A DNA stretch of 64,000 bases from Bradyrhizobiaceae bacterium (GTDB lineage Bacteria; Pseudomonadota; Alphaproteobacteria; Rhizobiales; Xanthobacteraceae), in NCBI GenBank assembly GCA_947481635.1, contig CANKHJ010000001.1, positions 1-64,000 on the forward strand, in the 5' to 3' direction. This document shows positions 27,641 to 35,909 of the stretch, one piece after another. Every line of letters begins with the position of its first letter. The stretch's first letter is position 1. The translations under genes and the position numbers were made by a program. The notes beneath the pieces are model-generated. The model did not search any database. It saw nothing but the letters and a program-made list of their open reading frames with translations, and had not been told where the DNA came from.

Positions 27641-28772
27641 ATGCGCGCCGAAACCCAGGCCAATGTCGATGCCATCAAGCAGTCCGTAGGGCTGCTGAGG
27701 AGGCATCTTTGACTTCGACACCGCACGCATTCGTCTCGCCGAGCTGAACAAGCAGACTGAAGACCCGAGTTTCTGGAACGATGCGCCGCGCGCCCAGAAG
27801 GTGATGCAGGAGCGCAACGCGCTCGAAGACCAGCTCAACGCCATCGGCCGCATCGAGCGTGAGGTCGAGGACCAGCTGATGCTGATCGAGCTCGGCGAAT
27901 CCGAAGACGACCAGAAGACCATCGCCGACGCCGAAGAGGTTCTTCGGAAACTGAAGTCCGAGGTTGCGCGTCGCGAGCTCGAGGCGCTGCTTTCCGGTGA
28001 AGCCGATTCCAACGACAGCTTCCTTGAGGTCCATGCCGGCGCGGGCGGCACCGAAAGCCAGGACTGGGCCAATATGCTGCTGCGCATGTATACGCGCTGG
28101 GCCGAACAGCACGGCTACAAGGTCGAGTATCTGGAAGAGACCTCGGGCGAGGAGGCCGGCATCAAGTCGGCCACGGTGCAGATCAAGGGCCACAACGCGT
28201 TCGGCTGGCTCAAGACCGAGGGCGGCGTGCATCGCCTGGTGCGGATCTCGCCATTCGATTCCAACGCGCGCCGCCACACCTCATTCGCCAGCGTGGTGGT
28301 CTATCCGGTGGTCGACGACCGCATCATCATCGAGATCGACGAGAAGGACGTGCGCACCGACACGATGCGCGCGCAGGGCGCCGGCGGTCAGCACGTCAAC
28401 AAGACCGATTCCGCGGTGCGCCTGACGCATCTTCCGACCGGCGTGGCGGTGCTGGTGCAGCAGGAGCGTTCGCAGCACAAGAACCGCGCCCAGGCCTGGA
28501 CCATGCTGCGCGCCAAGCTTTACGAGCGCGAATTGCGCAAGCGCGAGGAAGCCGCCCAGGCGGAACAGGCCGCCAAGACCGACATCGGCTGGGGCCACCA
28601 GATCCGGTCCTACGTGCTGCAGCCGTATCAGATGGTGAAGGACCTGCGCACCGGGGTCTCGACCTCCGATAGCGCCGGCGTGCTCGACGGCGACCTCGAC
28701 GACTTCATGGCGGCCACCCTGGCCCAGAAGGCGTTCGGTACCGGCCCGGACAAGGTCGACGACGTCGATTAG
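27641..28772 (+). CDS. prfB: Peptide chain release factor 2 (programmed +1 frameshift)
   Basis: RF2 recognises UGA and UAA and ends translation. The gene starts at ATG 27641, reads 23 codons to CTT at 27707, meets TGA at 27710, then continues in the +1 frame from GAC at 27711 to the stop at 28772, giving 376 residues. Family marks are the SPF stop-codon recognition tripeptide ([11 protein letters not shown]) and the GGQ hydrolysis motif ([10 protein letters not shown]). N-terminal helices lie at residues 1-110. The region before the frameshift encodes [19 protein letters not shown], normal for RF2. It lies 81 bp after the PBP1A gene. Confidence 0.96.
27698..27712 (+). promoter_or_regulatory. 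RF2 programmed frameshift site
   Basis: The slippery sequence CTTTGAC has an internal Shine-Dalgarno-like AGGAGG ending three bases upstream (AGG AGG CAT CTT TGA C). When RF2 is scarce, the ribosome pauses at TGA and slips +1, so more RF2 is made. The common form has AGGGGG before TAT or CAT; this AGGAGG version is a full match to the anti-SD. Confidence 0.95.
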
Positions 28773-28777
28773 GCCGG

Positions 28778-28852
28778 AGGGGGGAGCCTAACTCGCTCGC
28801 TTCGCTCTGCACGGCGTACCAGGCCCCTACCTTCGCGGGGGCGACCGCCTCT
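28778..28852. repeat. Degraded palindromic repeat after prfB
   Basis: Contains GCACGGCGTACCAGG and CCTTCGCGGGGGCGAC, recognisable from the elements at 8927 and 35205, but with mismatches and missing arms. It is probably a decayed copy. It lies just after prfB. Confidence 0.55.
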
Positions 28853-28870
28853 GATTGGGTTGCAGCTGTG

Positions 28871-28885
28871 ATTCCTTAGGAATCT
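28871..28885. promoter_or_regulatory. Perfect 15-bp palindrome upstream of a small gene
   Basis: GATTCCT-T-AGGAATC is a perfect inverted repeat 150 bp before the ATG at 29039. It could be an operator, but no regulator is known for it and chance cannot be excluded. Confidence 0.3.
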
Positions 28886-29038
28886 GCCATTTCTGCAGCG
28901 TCCTGATACCCGAAACCATGCCCTGGCCGCATGGACTCCCTGCAAAATTGTGCATCGCAACATAGGGCGAACAGGACTATCTACCCCTTTGTCTAGAGGG
29001 AACAAGGAAACGCCTGGGTCACCGAAAGGAAAGACACC

Positions 29039-29272
29039 ATGGCCTCGACCTACCCGCTCTCACATTCCGTTGGTCAGGAACTGAGTGCCCCGGCCCAGCG
29101 CGCGAGCGTTGCAGCCAAGCCCGCCAAGCGTTCGTTCTGGCGCACGATTTATGACGCGATGATTCACGCGCAGGCCCGTCGTGCCGACCGCGAGATCGCG
29201 CGCCTGTTCGGAAACGGCAAGTTCACCGATAACGCCGAGCGTACCGTTTACCGGCGCTATCTCGGCATCTGA
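29039..29272 (+). CDS. Small basic protein, DUF1127-like C-terminus
   Basis: A 77-residue protein with a good start (AAAGGAAA nine bases upstream). The N-terminal 35 residues are Ser/Ala-rich and probably disordered. The C-terminal part FWRTIYDAMIHAQARRADRE then IARLFGNGKF resembles the Arg-rich amphipathic helix of DUF1127 proteins, which in Rhizobiales are linked to RNA-related or phosphate and carbon responses. The match is by eye and partial. It stands alone between prfB and the carbonic anhydrase gene, with a long upstream spacer suggesting its own promoter. Confidence 0.65.
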   Translation: MASTYPLSHSVGQELSAPAQRASVAAKPAKRSFWRTIYDAMIHAQARRADREIARLFGNGKFTDNAERTVYRRYLGI

Positions 29273-29308
29273 TCGCTCTCAGCAACCGTGATCCGTTCTC
29301 GGATCGGA

Positions 29309-29935
29309 TCACGGTGCGGCGCGCGCGAGCCGCTCGACGTCATCGGGGCTGCCGACCGTGACTTCGAGGTCTTTGATCAGGCCGTTCGCCAGCGAATAGA
29401 CCCAGCCGTGGACGCAGACATTCTGGCCGCGCGCCCAGGCCTCCTGCAGGAACACGTCCGCCGCGACGTTGCGCACCTGCCGGATCACGTTCAATTCGCA
29501 CAACCGGTCGAGGCGGGCGACGGGCTCGATGATCGCTTCGAGCGCGTCGCGGTTCTCGTAGGCGACCTCCCGCACCGGATGCAGCCAATGGTCGACGAGG
29601 CCGCGCCGCTTGCCGTCGACCGCCGCGGCCACGCCGCCACAGCCATAATGCCCGACCACCATGATGTGCTTCACGCGCAGCACGTCGACCGCGAATTGCA
29701 GCACCGAGAGATAATTGGCGTCCTGCGGCGGGGCGAGGTTGGCGACATTGCGATGCACGAAGAGTTCGCCGGGATCGAGATCGACGATCTCGTTGGCCGG
29801 GACCCGGCTGTCGGAACAGCCGATCCATAGATATTCCGGGGCCTGCTGGCGCGCGAGCCGCCGAAAGAAATCAGCGTCGGTCGCGACCATGCGCGCGGCC
29901 CAGGCGCGGTTATTCGATTTCAGGTCTTCCAACAT
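29309..29935 (-). CDS. Beta-class carbonic anhydrase
   Basis: A 208-residue zinc enzyme that interconverts CO2 and bicarbonate, supplying bicarbonate to carboxylases such as AccC. Zinc ligands are visible in GCSDSRVPANEI (Cys, with the Asp-Arg dyad) and HYGCGGVAAAV (His and Cys). GELFVHRNVAN and LQFAVDVLRVKHIMVVGHYG are also typical. The length is normal. It is convergent with the small gene at 29039. I see no operon partner. Confidence 0.95.
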   Translation of the reverse strand: MLEDLKSNNRAWAARMVATDADFFRRLARQQAPEYLWIGCSDSRVPANEIVDLDPGELFVHRNVANLAPPQDANYLSVLQFAVDVLRVKHIMVVGHYGCGGVAAAVDGKRRGLVDHWLHPVREVAYENRDALEAIIEPVARLDRLCELNVIRQVRNVAADVFLQEAWARGQNVCVHGWVYSLANGLIKDLEVTVGSPDDVERLARAAP

Positions 29936-30041
29936 GAGGCAGCGATAGCGTCGACGCGGGCGGGCCGCAAGCGGGCAGATTCGAGGACGGAGACGAGCGG
30001 CCGGCTTTGCCGCCGGCCGTTTCGCAGCACAGCTTCGGTCG

Positions 30042-30557
30042 TCAACCGCAACAGGCGGCCTTGGTGTTCACCGGAACACAACTGGATTGTTGCTCGTCCA
30101 GCCATCGGTCGCGTGGCTTGCAACTCGATGGGCGTGGCGAGAGCGGAACGCGGACGATATCGCCAGCGACATCGATTGAATCGGCCTTGTAAAGCTGCAT
30201 CGGATTGACGCCGTCACTGACCTCGAATGTCAGCTTCGCCTCCGGCGCGAACGGGACGCTGTCGGAAACCTTACGCATGATCGCGAGAAATTTGCTGGCC
30301 GGCATATGGCCGCGATTGTCTTCGACGATGTCCCAAAGCTGAATGAACGTCTCCTGCCAGCTCTCGGGATTGGCCCCGCAATCGAGCGCGTTGAAGGACC
30401 CGCTTTTCACTTCCGTGACGTGATAGCTCGGCTGTACGTCGTGCCCGTCATAGTGAAACACCAGGCGTCGGTCCTTATTGGCAGCCAGCGTTTCGAGCAG
30501 ATAGGCCGTCGAAATTTCACCATCGAGCATGGGAACGGGCTTGGCGAGGTCAAGCAT
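30042..30557 (-). CDS. DUF6428 family protein of the arsenic unit, Cys-rich tail
   Basis: A 171-residue protein of a family often coded beside arsR; its function is not established. Recognisable stretches are LVFHYDGHDVQPSYHVTEVK, DCGANPESWQETFIQLWD and LTFEVSDGVNPMQLYKAD. The last 35 residues contain five Cys outside the core: SCKPRDRW, SSCVPVN and the terminal AACCG hold four of them. These could bind As(III), as does the tail of the neighbouring ArsR. It is transcribed away from arsR, and the inverted repeat at 30569-30592 lies between the two starts, so ArsR probably controls both directions. Confidence 0.78.
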   Translation of the reverse strand: MLDLAKPVPMLDGEISTAYLLETLAANKDRRLVFHYDGHDVQPSYHVTEVKSGSFNALDCGANPESWQETFIQLWDIVEDNRGHMPASKFLAIMRKVSDSVPFAPEAKLTFEVSDGVNPMQLYKADSIDVAGDIVRVPLSPRPSSCKPRDRWLDEQQSSCVPVNTKAACCG

Positions 30558-30568
30558 CTGGGATATCC

Positions 30569-30592
30569 ATAATTCAATGATTCTTGAATTAT
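30569..30592. promoter_or_regulatory. Probable ArsR operator
   Basis: A perfect 8-bp inverted repeat, ATAATTCA - 8 bases - TGAATTAT, lies in the 49-bp gap between the divergent DUF6428 and arsR starts. Size, AT-rich half-sites and position fit operators of ArsR-family repressors. Confidence 0.75.
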
Positions 30593-30606
30593 AGGATTAT
30601 GAAAGA

Positions 30607-30975
30607 ATGGACGAACGTCAAGCCCAATCCGCATTCGCGGCTTTGTCCCAGGGAACGCGGCTTCGCATTGTGCGAATGCTCGTCAAGGCAGGGCCGGAAG
30701 GCATGGCCGCCGGGGCGGTCGCCGCGGAGGCGGAAGTCTCAAGCTCCAACGTGTCCTTCCACCTGAAAGAACTCGAACACGCCGGCATGATCGCGGCGCG
30801 GCGCGAGGCGCGCTCGATCATCTATTCCGCCGACTACGACACGCTGCGCGACCTGATCGAATTTCTGATGAAAGACTGCTGCGCAGGTCATCCCGAGATC
30901 TGCACGCCGGCTTTGGCCAAGTCCTGTTGCGCACCGGCACCAGCCACCACCAAGAGGAAGAGGGCCTATGCCTGA
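30607..30975 (+). CDS. arsR: ArsR-family arsenic-responsive repressor
   Basis: A 122-residue winged-helix repressor. The DNA-binding core is at about residues 5-80 (LSQGTRLRIVRML; VSSSNVSFHLKELEHAGMI). Instead of the classic Cys pair in the recognition helix, cysteines sit in the C-terminal part: C91-C92, C99 and C107-C108 (DCCAGHPEIC; SCCAP), a layout known for As(III) sensors with C-terminal sites. Binding of arsenite would release it from the operator upstream. It overlaps arsC by eight bases. Confidence 0.92.
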   Translation: MDERQAQSAFAALSQGTRLRIVRMLVKAGPEGMAAGAVAAEAEVSSSNVSFHLKELEHAGMIAARREARSIIYSADYDTLRDLIEFLMKDCCAGHPEICTPALAKSCCAPAPATTKRKRAYA

Positions 30976-31495
30976 CGGCACCTGCAATGTGCTATTTTTA
31001 TGCACGCATAATTCGGCGCGCTCTGTGATCGCCGAAGCGATTCTCAACAAGCTCGGCAGGGGCAGGTTCCGCGCGTTCAGCGCCGGAAGTCAGCCGAGCG
31101 GCAGGGTCAACCCGCATGCCCTCCGCATGCTTGAGGGGCTTGGCTATGACGTCAGCGGGTTTCGCTCGAAGTCCTGGGATGAGTTCGCCGGACCGGGCGC
31201 GCCCGCGTTCGATTTTGTTTTCACTGTCTGCGACGATGCGGCCAGCGAGACCTGCCCGGTCTGGCCGGGGCAACCGATGACGGCGCATTGGGGAATTCCC
31301 GATCCTTCGCGGGCCACGGGCACTGAAGCGGAGATCGCCAACGTGTTCAACGAGACCCATCGCATGTTGTGGATGCGCATCGGCGTTTTCGTGGAATTGC
31401 CGATCGCGAGCCTTGAACGTCTTACCTTACAGGGGCGGCTCAAAGAGATCGGGCGCATGGACGGAGCGACGCGTCGCGCGACGGATCAGGCGTGA
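30968..31495 (+). CDS. arsC: Arsenate reductase, low-molecular-weight phosphatase type
   Basis: A 175-residue enzyme that reduces arsenate to arsenite. The P-loop is C12-THNSAR-S (nucleophile C12, R18). C88 (FTVCDD) and C96 (ETCPVW) match the relay cysteines of thioredoxin-coupled ArsC enzymes, and the general acid region is IPDPSRATG. The gene overlaps arsR by eight bases and the aquaporin gene by four, so the three are translationally coupled. Its product, arsenite, could leave through that channel. Confidence 0.93.
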   Translation: MPDGTCNVLFLCTHNSARSVIAEAILNKLGRGRFRAFSAGSQPSGRVNPHALRMLEGLGYDVSGFRSKSWDEFAGPGAPAFDFVFTVCDDAASETCPVWPGQPMTAHWGIPDPSRATGTEAEIANVFNETHRMLWMRIGVFVELPIASLERLTLQGRLKEIGRMDGATRRATDQA

Positions 31496-32169
31496 CACCG
31501 GTATTCGACCTTCCGCGTCGGCTGGCAGCCGAAGCGCTCGGGACCGCGATCCTCGTGGCGACGGTCGTCGGCTCGGGCATCATGGCGGAGTCCTTGACCA
31601 AGGATGTTGCCTTGGCGCTGCTGGGCAACACGCTGCCGACCGGGGCGATCCTCGTCGTGCTGATTACGATCCTGGGGCCGATTTCCGGAGCGCATTTCAA
31701 TCCCGCAGTGTCGCTGATCTTTGCGTTACGGCGCGATCTCGCGGTCAGTGACGCGGTGCTTTACGTCGGCGCCCAGATATTGGGCGGCATCGCCGGCACA
31801 ATGATCGCCCATCTCATGTTCGGGCTCCCGCTGATCGAGGCTTCTGTGAAAATGCGCACCGGCGGTGCGCAATGGTTTGCAGAAGCGGTCGCTGCCTTTG
31901 GCTTGGTCGCAACCATCCTTGGCGGGATACGATTTGCGAGTGCGTCCGTTCCATGGCTGGTGGGTCTCTACATCACCGCCGCTTACTGGTTTACGGCGTC
32001 GACGTCCTTCGCCAATCCCGCCGTGGCAATTGCACGATCCCTGACCAACAGTTTTTCAGGCATTCGACCCAACGATCTTCCAGGATTTATTGTTGCGGAG
32101 CTGATCGGCGCTCTCGTCGCGTTTGCGGTCATGACGTGGCTGTTGCGGCCCCAGTCCAGAGATCGCTGA
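31492..32169 (+). CDS. MIP-family channel (arsenite-type aquaglyceroporin)
   Basis: A 225-residue membrane channel with six hydrophobic helices. The two NPA boxes are present (HFNPAVSL near residue 65 and FANPAVAIA near residue 175), the second followed by R. It starts with GTG overlapping the arsC stop (GTGA). Position after arsR-arsC matches AqpS of rhizobia, in which arsenite made by ArsC flows out down its gradient, replacing an ArsB or Acr3 pump. The permeant is inferred from context. No arsB or acr3 gene is present here. Confidence 0.88.
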   Translation: MTPVFDLPRRLAAEALGTAILVATVVGSGIMAESLTKDVALALLGNTLPTGAILVVLITILGPISGAHFNPAVSLIFALRRDLAVSDAVLYVGAQILGGIAGTMIAHLMFGLPLIEASVKMRTGGAQWFAEAVAAFGLVATILGGIRFASASVPWLVGLYITAAYWFTASTSFANPAVAIARSLTNSFSGIRPNDLPGFIVAELIGALVAFAVMTWLLRPQSRDR

Positions 32170-32444
32170 TTCTCACTGCGGAATGACGGTTTGGACGCCA
32201 GTGAACCCGCGCGCTCATGCGCACTCGCGCGCGCGTATCTTGCAAGATCAGGGGCCTCGCGGATTCTCTGCGCGCCGGTGATGGCCCGCAAGACCCGTAG
32301 CTGCCATTTGCTCACGCGTGCCTATTTCGGTGCCACATCAGGCCTAAATGGCTTGCGCGCCTGGCGACGAGCGTGCATCGACGCAGACGAAATCCGCATG
32401 CTGCGTCGGTCGCCGGTCCGGCCAGATTTTAGCCAGGTGATCGA
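32170..32444. other. Spacer between the aquaporin and MFS genes
   Basis: About 275 bp without a gene I can support. A short open frame ends in the overlap with the MFS start, but its composition and start are poor. No clear terminator or promoter is visible, so whether the MFS gene belongs to the ars transcript is open. Confidence 0.4.
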
Positions 32445-33689
32445 TTGAGCTCTGAACCCTCGACCAAGCCGCCGGCTGCGTCCGCATCCTTCGCAGCCAT
32501 GCAGTCGCGGCCGTATCGCGCGCAATTCGTGGCTTACGTGCTGGCAATGATGGCCGACAATATCGAGCATGTGATCAGCTATTGGGTGGTGTTCCAGAAA
32601 TTCCATTCGCCCGCGCTGGCCGGCTTCGCGGTCCTGTCGCACTGGCTTCCGTTCCTGCTGTTTTCCGTCATCGTCGGCGGGCTGGCCGACCGGTTCGACC
32701 CGCGCCGCATCATCCAATGCGGCATGCTGCTCTTCATCGGCGCGTCGGCGGGATGGGGCATCCTGTTCCTCACCGACACGCTCGAGATGTGGAGCGCGAT
32801 GGCGCTGCTGGCGATCCATGGCTGCGCCGGCGTGCTGTGGCAGACGCCGAACCAGTTGCTGCTTTACGACCTCGTCGGCCCGGCTGCTCTTCCGAGCGCG
32901 GTGCGGCTGAACGCGACGGCGCGCTACCTGGGTTTCCTGGTCGGCCCGGCCGTCGGCGGCGGCATTCTGCTGGTGCTGGACCCGGCCCATGGCATCATCC
33001 TCAACACGCTGTTCTATGTCCCGATGCTGCTCTGGCTGTTCTGGGCGCCGGTCAGCGCCAAAGGCGCAGTGGCGACGCGGCTCGCCGTCCGCGGATTTTC
33101 CGACATCGTGCAGACCATTCGCGCCATCGGCCCCTACCGGATCCTGACCTCGATGACGCTGCTCGCCGGGCTGACCTCTTTCATGGTCGGCAACGCCTAC
33201 AGCCCCCAGATGCCGGAATTCGCCAGCGATCTCGGCCACGCCGACGCCGACGTGGCCTATAGCGCGCTGCTGGTTGCCGACGCAGCCGGTGCGTTACTCG
33301 CCGGCCTGGCACTGGAAGCGTGGGGACGGCTCAAGGCGACACCTCGGACTGCCATCATCCTCGCCATTCTATGGTGCCTGTCCTTGCTCGCATTCGCGTC
33401 GATGGGAAATTACACGCTGGCGGTTGCGTTGTTGTTTGCCGCCGGGTTCTTCGAATTGTCGTTCAACACCATGGCGCAGGCCCTGATTCAGTTGAATGCC
33501 CCCGCCGACATCCGTGGCCGCGTCGTCGGCCTGTACAACATGGCCGGGCTCGGCATGCGGGCCTTCAGCGGCGTCACCGTGGGCGTCGTCGGCGCGGGGG
33601 TCGGCATTCATTGGTCGCTCGGCCTGTCGGCGGCCGTGCTATTGGCTTTTCTGCTCGTTCTTTATCGCCACGCGACCAGGAACGGCTGA
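32445..33689 (+). CDS. MFS transporter
   Basis: A 414-residue major facilitator with about 12 hydrophobic helices. The region after helix 2 (VGGLADRFDPRRIIQ) matches the loop motif of the superfamily. It resembles the EntS-like/enterobactin-exporter branch in size and N-terminal layout, but the substrate cannot be read from sequence. The listed start is TTG; an ATG 54 bases downstream (MQSRPYRAQF) is a good alternative. It lies 275 bp after the arsenic genes on the same strand, so a role in metalloid export is possible but unproven. Confidence 0.82.
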   Translation: MSSEPSTKPPAASASFAAMQSRPYRAQFVAYVLAMMADNIEHVISYWVVFQKFHSPALAGFAVLSHWLPFLLFSVIVGGLADRFDPRRIIQCGMLLFIGASAGWGILFLTDTLEMWSAMALLAIHGCAGVLWQTPNQLLLYDLVGPAALPSAVRLNATARYLGFLVGPAVGGGILLVLDPAHGIILNTLFYVPMLLWLFWAPVSAKGAVATRLAVRGFSDIVQTIRAIGPYRILTSMTLLAGLTSFMVGNAYSPQMPEFASDLGHADADVAYSALLVADAAGALLAGLALEAWGRLKATPRTAIILAILWCLSLLAFASMGNYTLAVALLFAAGFFELSFNTMAQALIQLNAPADIRGRVVGLYNMAGLGMRAFSGVTVGVVGAGVGIHWSLGLSAAVLLAFLLVLYRHATRNG

Positions 33690-33735
33690 GTCAGCCAGGA
33701 CCTGCCGGCTGATCGCGTCCGGACGCTCGCCTGAT

Positions 33736-35049
33736 TCAGTTCAGATTGCCAAGGCGCACGCCGGCGCGCAGGAATTTTTGCGGGTCGACGGCATCGCCTT
33801 CGACGCGGGTCTCGTAATGCAGATGCGGCCCGGTCGAGCGACCGGTCGATCCGATCTTGCCGATTACCTGTCCGATCTTGATCGACTGGCCGACGGTCAC
33901 GTCGATCGCGGAGAGATGGCCATAGCGGGTGCTGAAACCATTGCCGTGATCGATCTCGATCATCCGGCCATAGCCGCCACTCCAGCCCGCGGTTTCGACC
34001 GTGCCGGTTGCGGTGGCGCGCACCGGGTCGCCGGTGCTGCCGCGGAAGTCGAGGCCGGTATGCATCGCGGGGCGGCCGACGAAAGGATCGACGCGCACGC
34101 CGAAGCCGGATGTGGTCTCGATCTCGCCGACGATCGGCTTGCGCACTGGCACCGCGCCGAGCTTGCGATTCAGATGGTCGAGTTGCACGCGTGCGAGACT
34201 GATGCGGTAGAGCTGCCGTTCGAACGATCCGGCATCGGCGGGCGGACGCGCCGGCACGAATGGGCCGCCGACCGCTGCCGCGCGTGACGGGGCTGGCGCA
34301 GGCGCTGGGACCTTGGCGTCGATGCCGAGATCGGCGAACACACCGCGAATGCGCCGGGTCTTGGAATCGTAATTCTCTTCCAGCGACGACAGCGTCGCGG
34401 ACTGGCGCGCCTCAACACGGTCGAGCGAGGTTTGCAGCCGCGTGATCACGCCAGCGAAACCGCCGGTCGCAGGCTTCGCCGCGGCGACGCGGCTGGCCGG
34501 GACGCGGGATTCGAGCCGCGCCTCACGGTCCGGCGGCGCGACGAAGATCACGGTGTCGTTGATCGGCGCCGGCTTGGGCTGCGTCAGGGTCGGCTCTGTC
34601 GCGCGCGCGGGCTGGCGGATCGAGCCGGTCGGCGCGGTGTCGGGGAGCGCGCTCAACGCCGTGGCGCGTGCTTCCAGCGCGGCCTGACGGCGCAGCACCT
34701 GCTCGAGCTTCTGTTCGTATTGCTCCTGGTCGAGCAATTGCCGGCTGGTGATGCGATCGACCTGGGTGCGCATCTCGGCGATGCGATCCTCGTAGGCCAA
34801 TTGCATTTCGGCCTGGCGCGCGATCAGCCGCGTCAGCACGTCATCGCGAAACGCGAAATAGGTGGCGGTCGAAATGGTCCAGGCGCCCATCACGACCAGC
34901 GAGCCGACAACGATCCAGAATGCCACCGGCCCGAGGCGTACCTGCTTGCCGGCATGCGCCAGCGTATAGCCCGCGCCCGTGCGCGGCGCGTGGCGGCCGC
35001 CATGCTGAGGATGGTGGCCGTGATGTTGGACGCCGGACTGCCGCGACAT
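33736..35049 (-). CDS. M23 family metallopeptidase (LytM-type) with membrane anchor
   Basis: A 437-residue inner-membrane protein facing the periplasm. The N-terminus is His/Gly-rich (HHGHHPQHGGRH), then one membrane segment at about residues 32-55 and a coiled-coil region (about 65-130). A linker with Pro/Thr sequence leads to a C-terminal peptidase M23 domain (about 330-430) with zinc motifs HTGLDFRG and HLHYETRVEG. It would cut peptide cross-links or activate amidases such as AmiC. The start at 35049 follows GGGAG; an upstream in-frame start would add 15 residues. Confidence 0.9.
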   Translation of the reverse strand: MSRQSGVQHHGHHPQHGGRHAPRTGAGYTLAHAGKQVRLGPVAFWIVVGSLVVMGAWTISTATYFAFRDDVLTRLIARQAEMQLAYEDRIAEMRTQVDRITSRQLLDQEQYEQKLEQVLRRQAALEARATALSALPDTAPTGSIRQPARATEPTLTQPKPAPINDTVIFVAPPDREARLESRVPASRVAAAKPATGGFAGVITRLQTSLDRVEARQSATLSSLEENYDSKTRRIRGVFADLGIDAKVPAPAPAPSRAAAVGGPFVPARPPADAGSFERQLYRISLARVQLDHLNRKLGAVPVRKPIVGEIETTSGFGVRVDPFVGRPAMHTGLDFRGSTGDPVRATATGTVETAGWSGGYGRMIEIDHGNGFSTRYGHLSAIDVTVGQSIKIGQVIGKIGSTGRSTGPHLHYETRVEGDAVDPQKFLRAGVRLGNLN

Positions 35050-35204
35050 GAACGCTCCCTGCCCAGCCAGGGACCGACCCAAGGCTGCTCGCATGGCGGG
35101 GATTCCATCCGGTCATGGTTAATTTTCCGCAAATTTGAAGATGTTTGTTGAGACGCGGTTAACGCAACGGAGGGTGGCCGGGTTCGGGCTCAACTCTCTC
35201 AATT

Positions 35205-35294
35205 GTCATGCCCCGGGTAAGCGGGGGGTCCAGTACTCCGTGACCTATCGAGAGGGCACGGCGTACTGGACCCCCCGCTTTCGCGGAGGGTGAC
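35205..35294. repeat. Palindromic intergenic repeat, GTCCAGTACTCCGTG family (copy 2)
   Basis: A near-symmetrical element: GCGGGGGGTCCAGTAC, then CTCCGTGACCTATCG, and the mirrored CACGGCGTACTGGACCCC. It matches the 8927-9046 copy in both arms and the GACCTATCG core. It lies between the M23 gene and the VOC gene, in 297 bp that are otherwise gene-free. Confidence 0.85.
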
Positions 35295-35346
35295 AAGCGG
35301 TGGTTGGGGTTAGACCTCGGCTCTCGGCTATCACTGCCCCGCCGAC

Positions 35347-35883
35347 TTACCCGCGTTTGCGGATCGGGTCGTGGCCGTCCCAATCCTGGCAGGCGCGGTA
35401 CCAACTGGTGAAGACCGACTTGTGGTTCGGCGTCAGCTCGATCAACTCGATCATGCCGGGCAGGTCGCTGGTGGTGTCGACATAGGCCAGCCTCGCGCCG
35501 CGGATGCTGGTGGTGAAGGCGATTTCGTAGCCCTGGTTGCGATAGCGCGTCAGGTCGTCGTCGAAGGTGTTGGTGGCGACGCCCCAGTGATGGAAGCCAT
35601 AGCCGCGGGCCTGCGCCACCTCGCGATAGACTGACGGCGCGTCGCCGATCTGTTGGATCAGTTCGATATTCATCTGGTTCGCGTAGCTCATGCCGATGGT
35701 CATATCGACCTCGGTCGGCTTGCCGCGATAGAGTTTGTCGGTGCCGGCGAAATGTTCGGAGACGAACCACGGCCCGATGCGCAATTCGTCGACGTAATGT
35801 GCGATCGCCTTTTGCAGGTCGGGGACGATATAGGCCATCTGCATGATGCCCTTGAATGGCGGCTCGTCGGGACCCTGCGTCAT
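35347..35883 (-). CDS. VOC superfamily (glyoxalase/bleomycin-resistance-like) protein
   Basis: A 178-residue protein with two beta-alpha-beta-beta-beta units. The N-terminal unit begins QMAYIVPDLQKAIAHYVD and has IELIQQIGD; the second begins FHHWGVATNTFDDDL and ends MIELIEL. His and Glu residues at these positions could bind a metal. The start at 35883 is chosen because GGAGAG lies nine bases upstream; two starts a few codons upstream are possible. Substrate is unknown. Several VOC proteins of this length and form occur with steroid- or aromatic-catabolic dehydrogenases, and an SDR relic follows next door. Confidence 0.85.
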   Translation of the reverse strand: MTQGPDEPPFKGIMQMAYIVPDLQKAIAHYVDELRIGPWFVSEHFAGTDKLYRGKPTEVDMTIGMSYANQMNIELIQQIGDAPSVYREVAQARGYGFHHWGVATNTFDDDLTRYRNQGYEIAFTTSIRGARLAYVDTTSDLPGMIELIELTPNHKSVFTSWYRACQDWDGHDPIRKRG

Positions 35884-35909
35884 AATATCGCTCTCCATCA
35901 CATCGAAGC

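Noticed and set aside
32191-32448. An 85-codon frame ending at the MFS start
   Set aside because: Poor start, no ribosome-binding site and no recognisable protein features.
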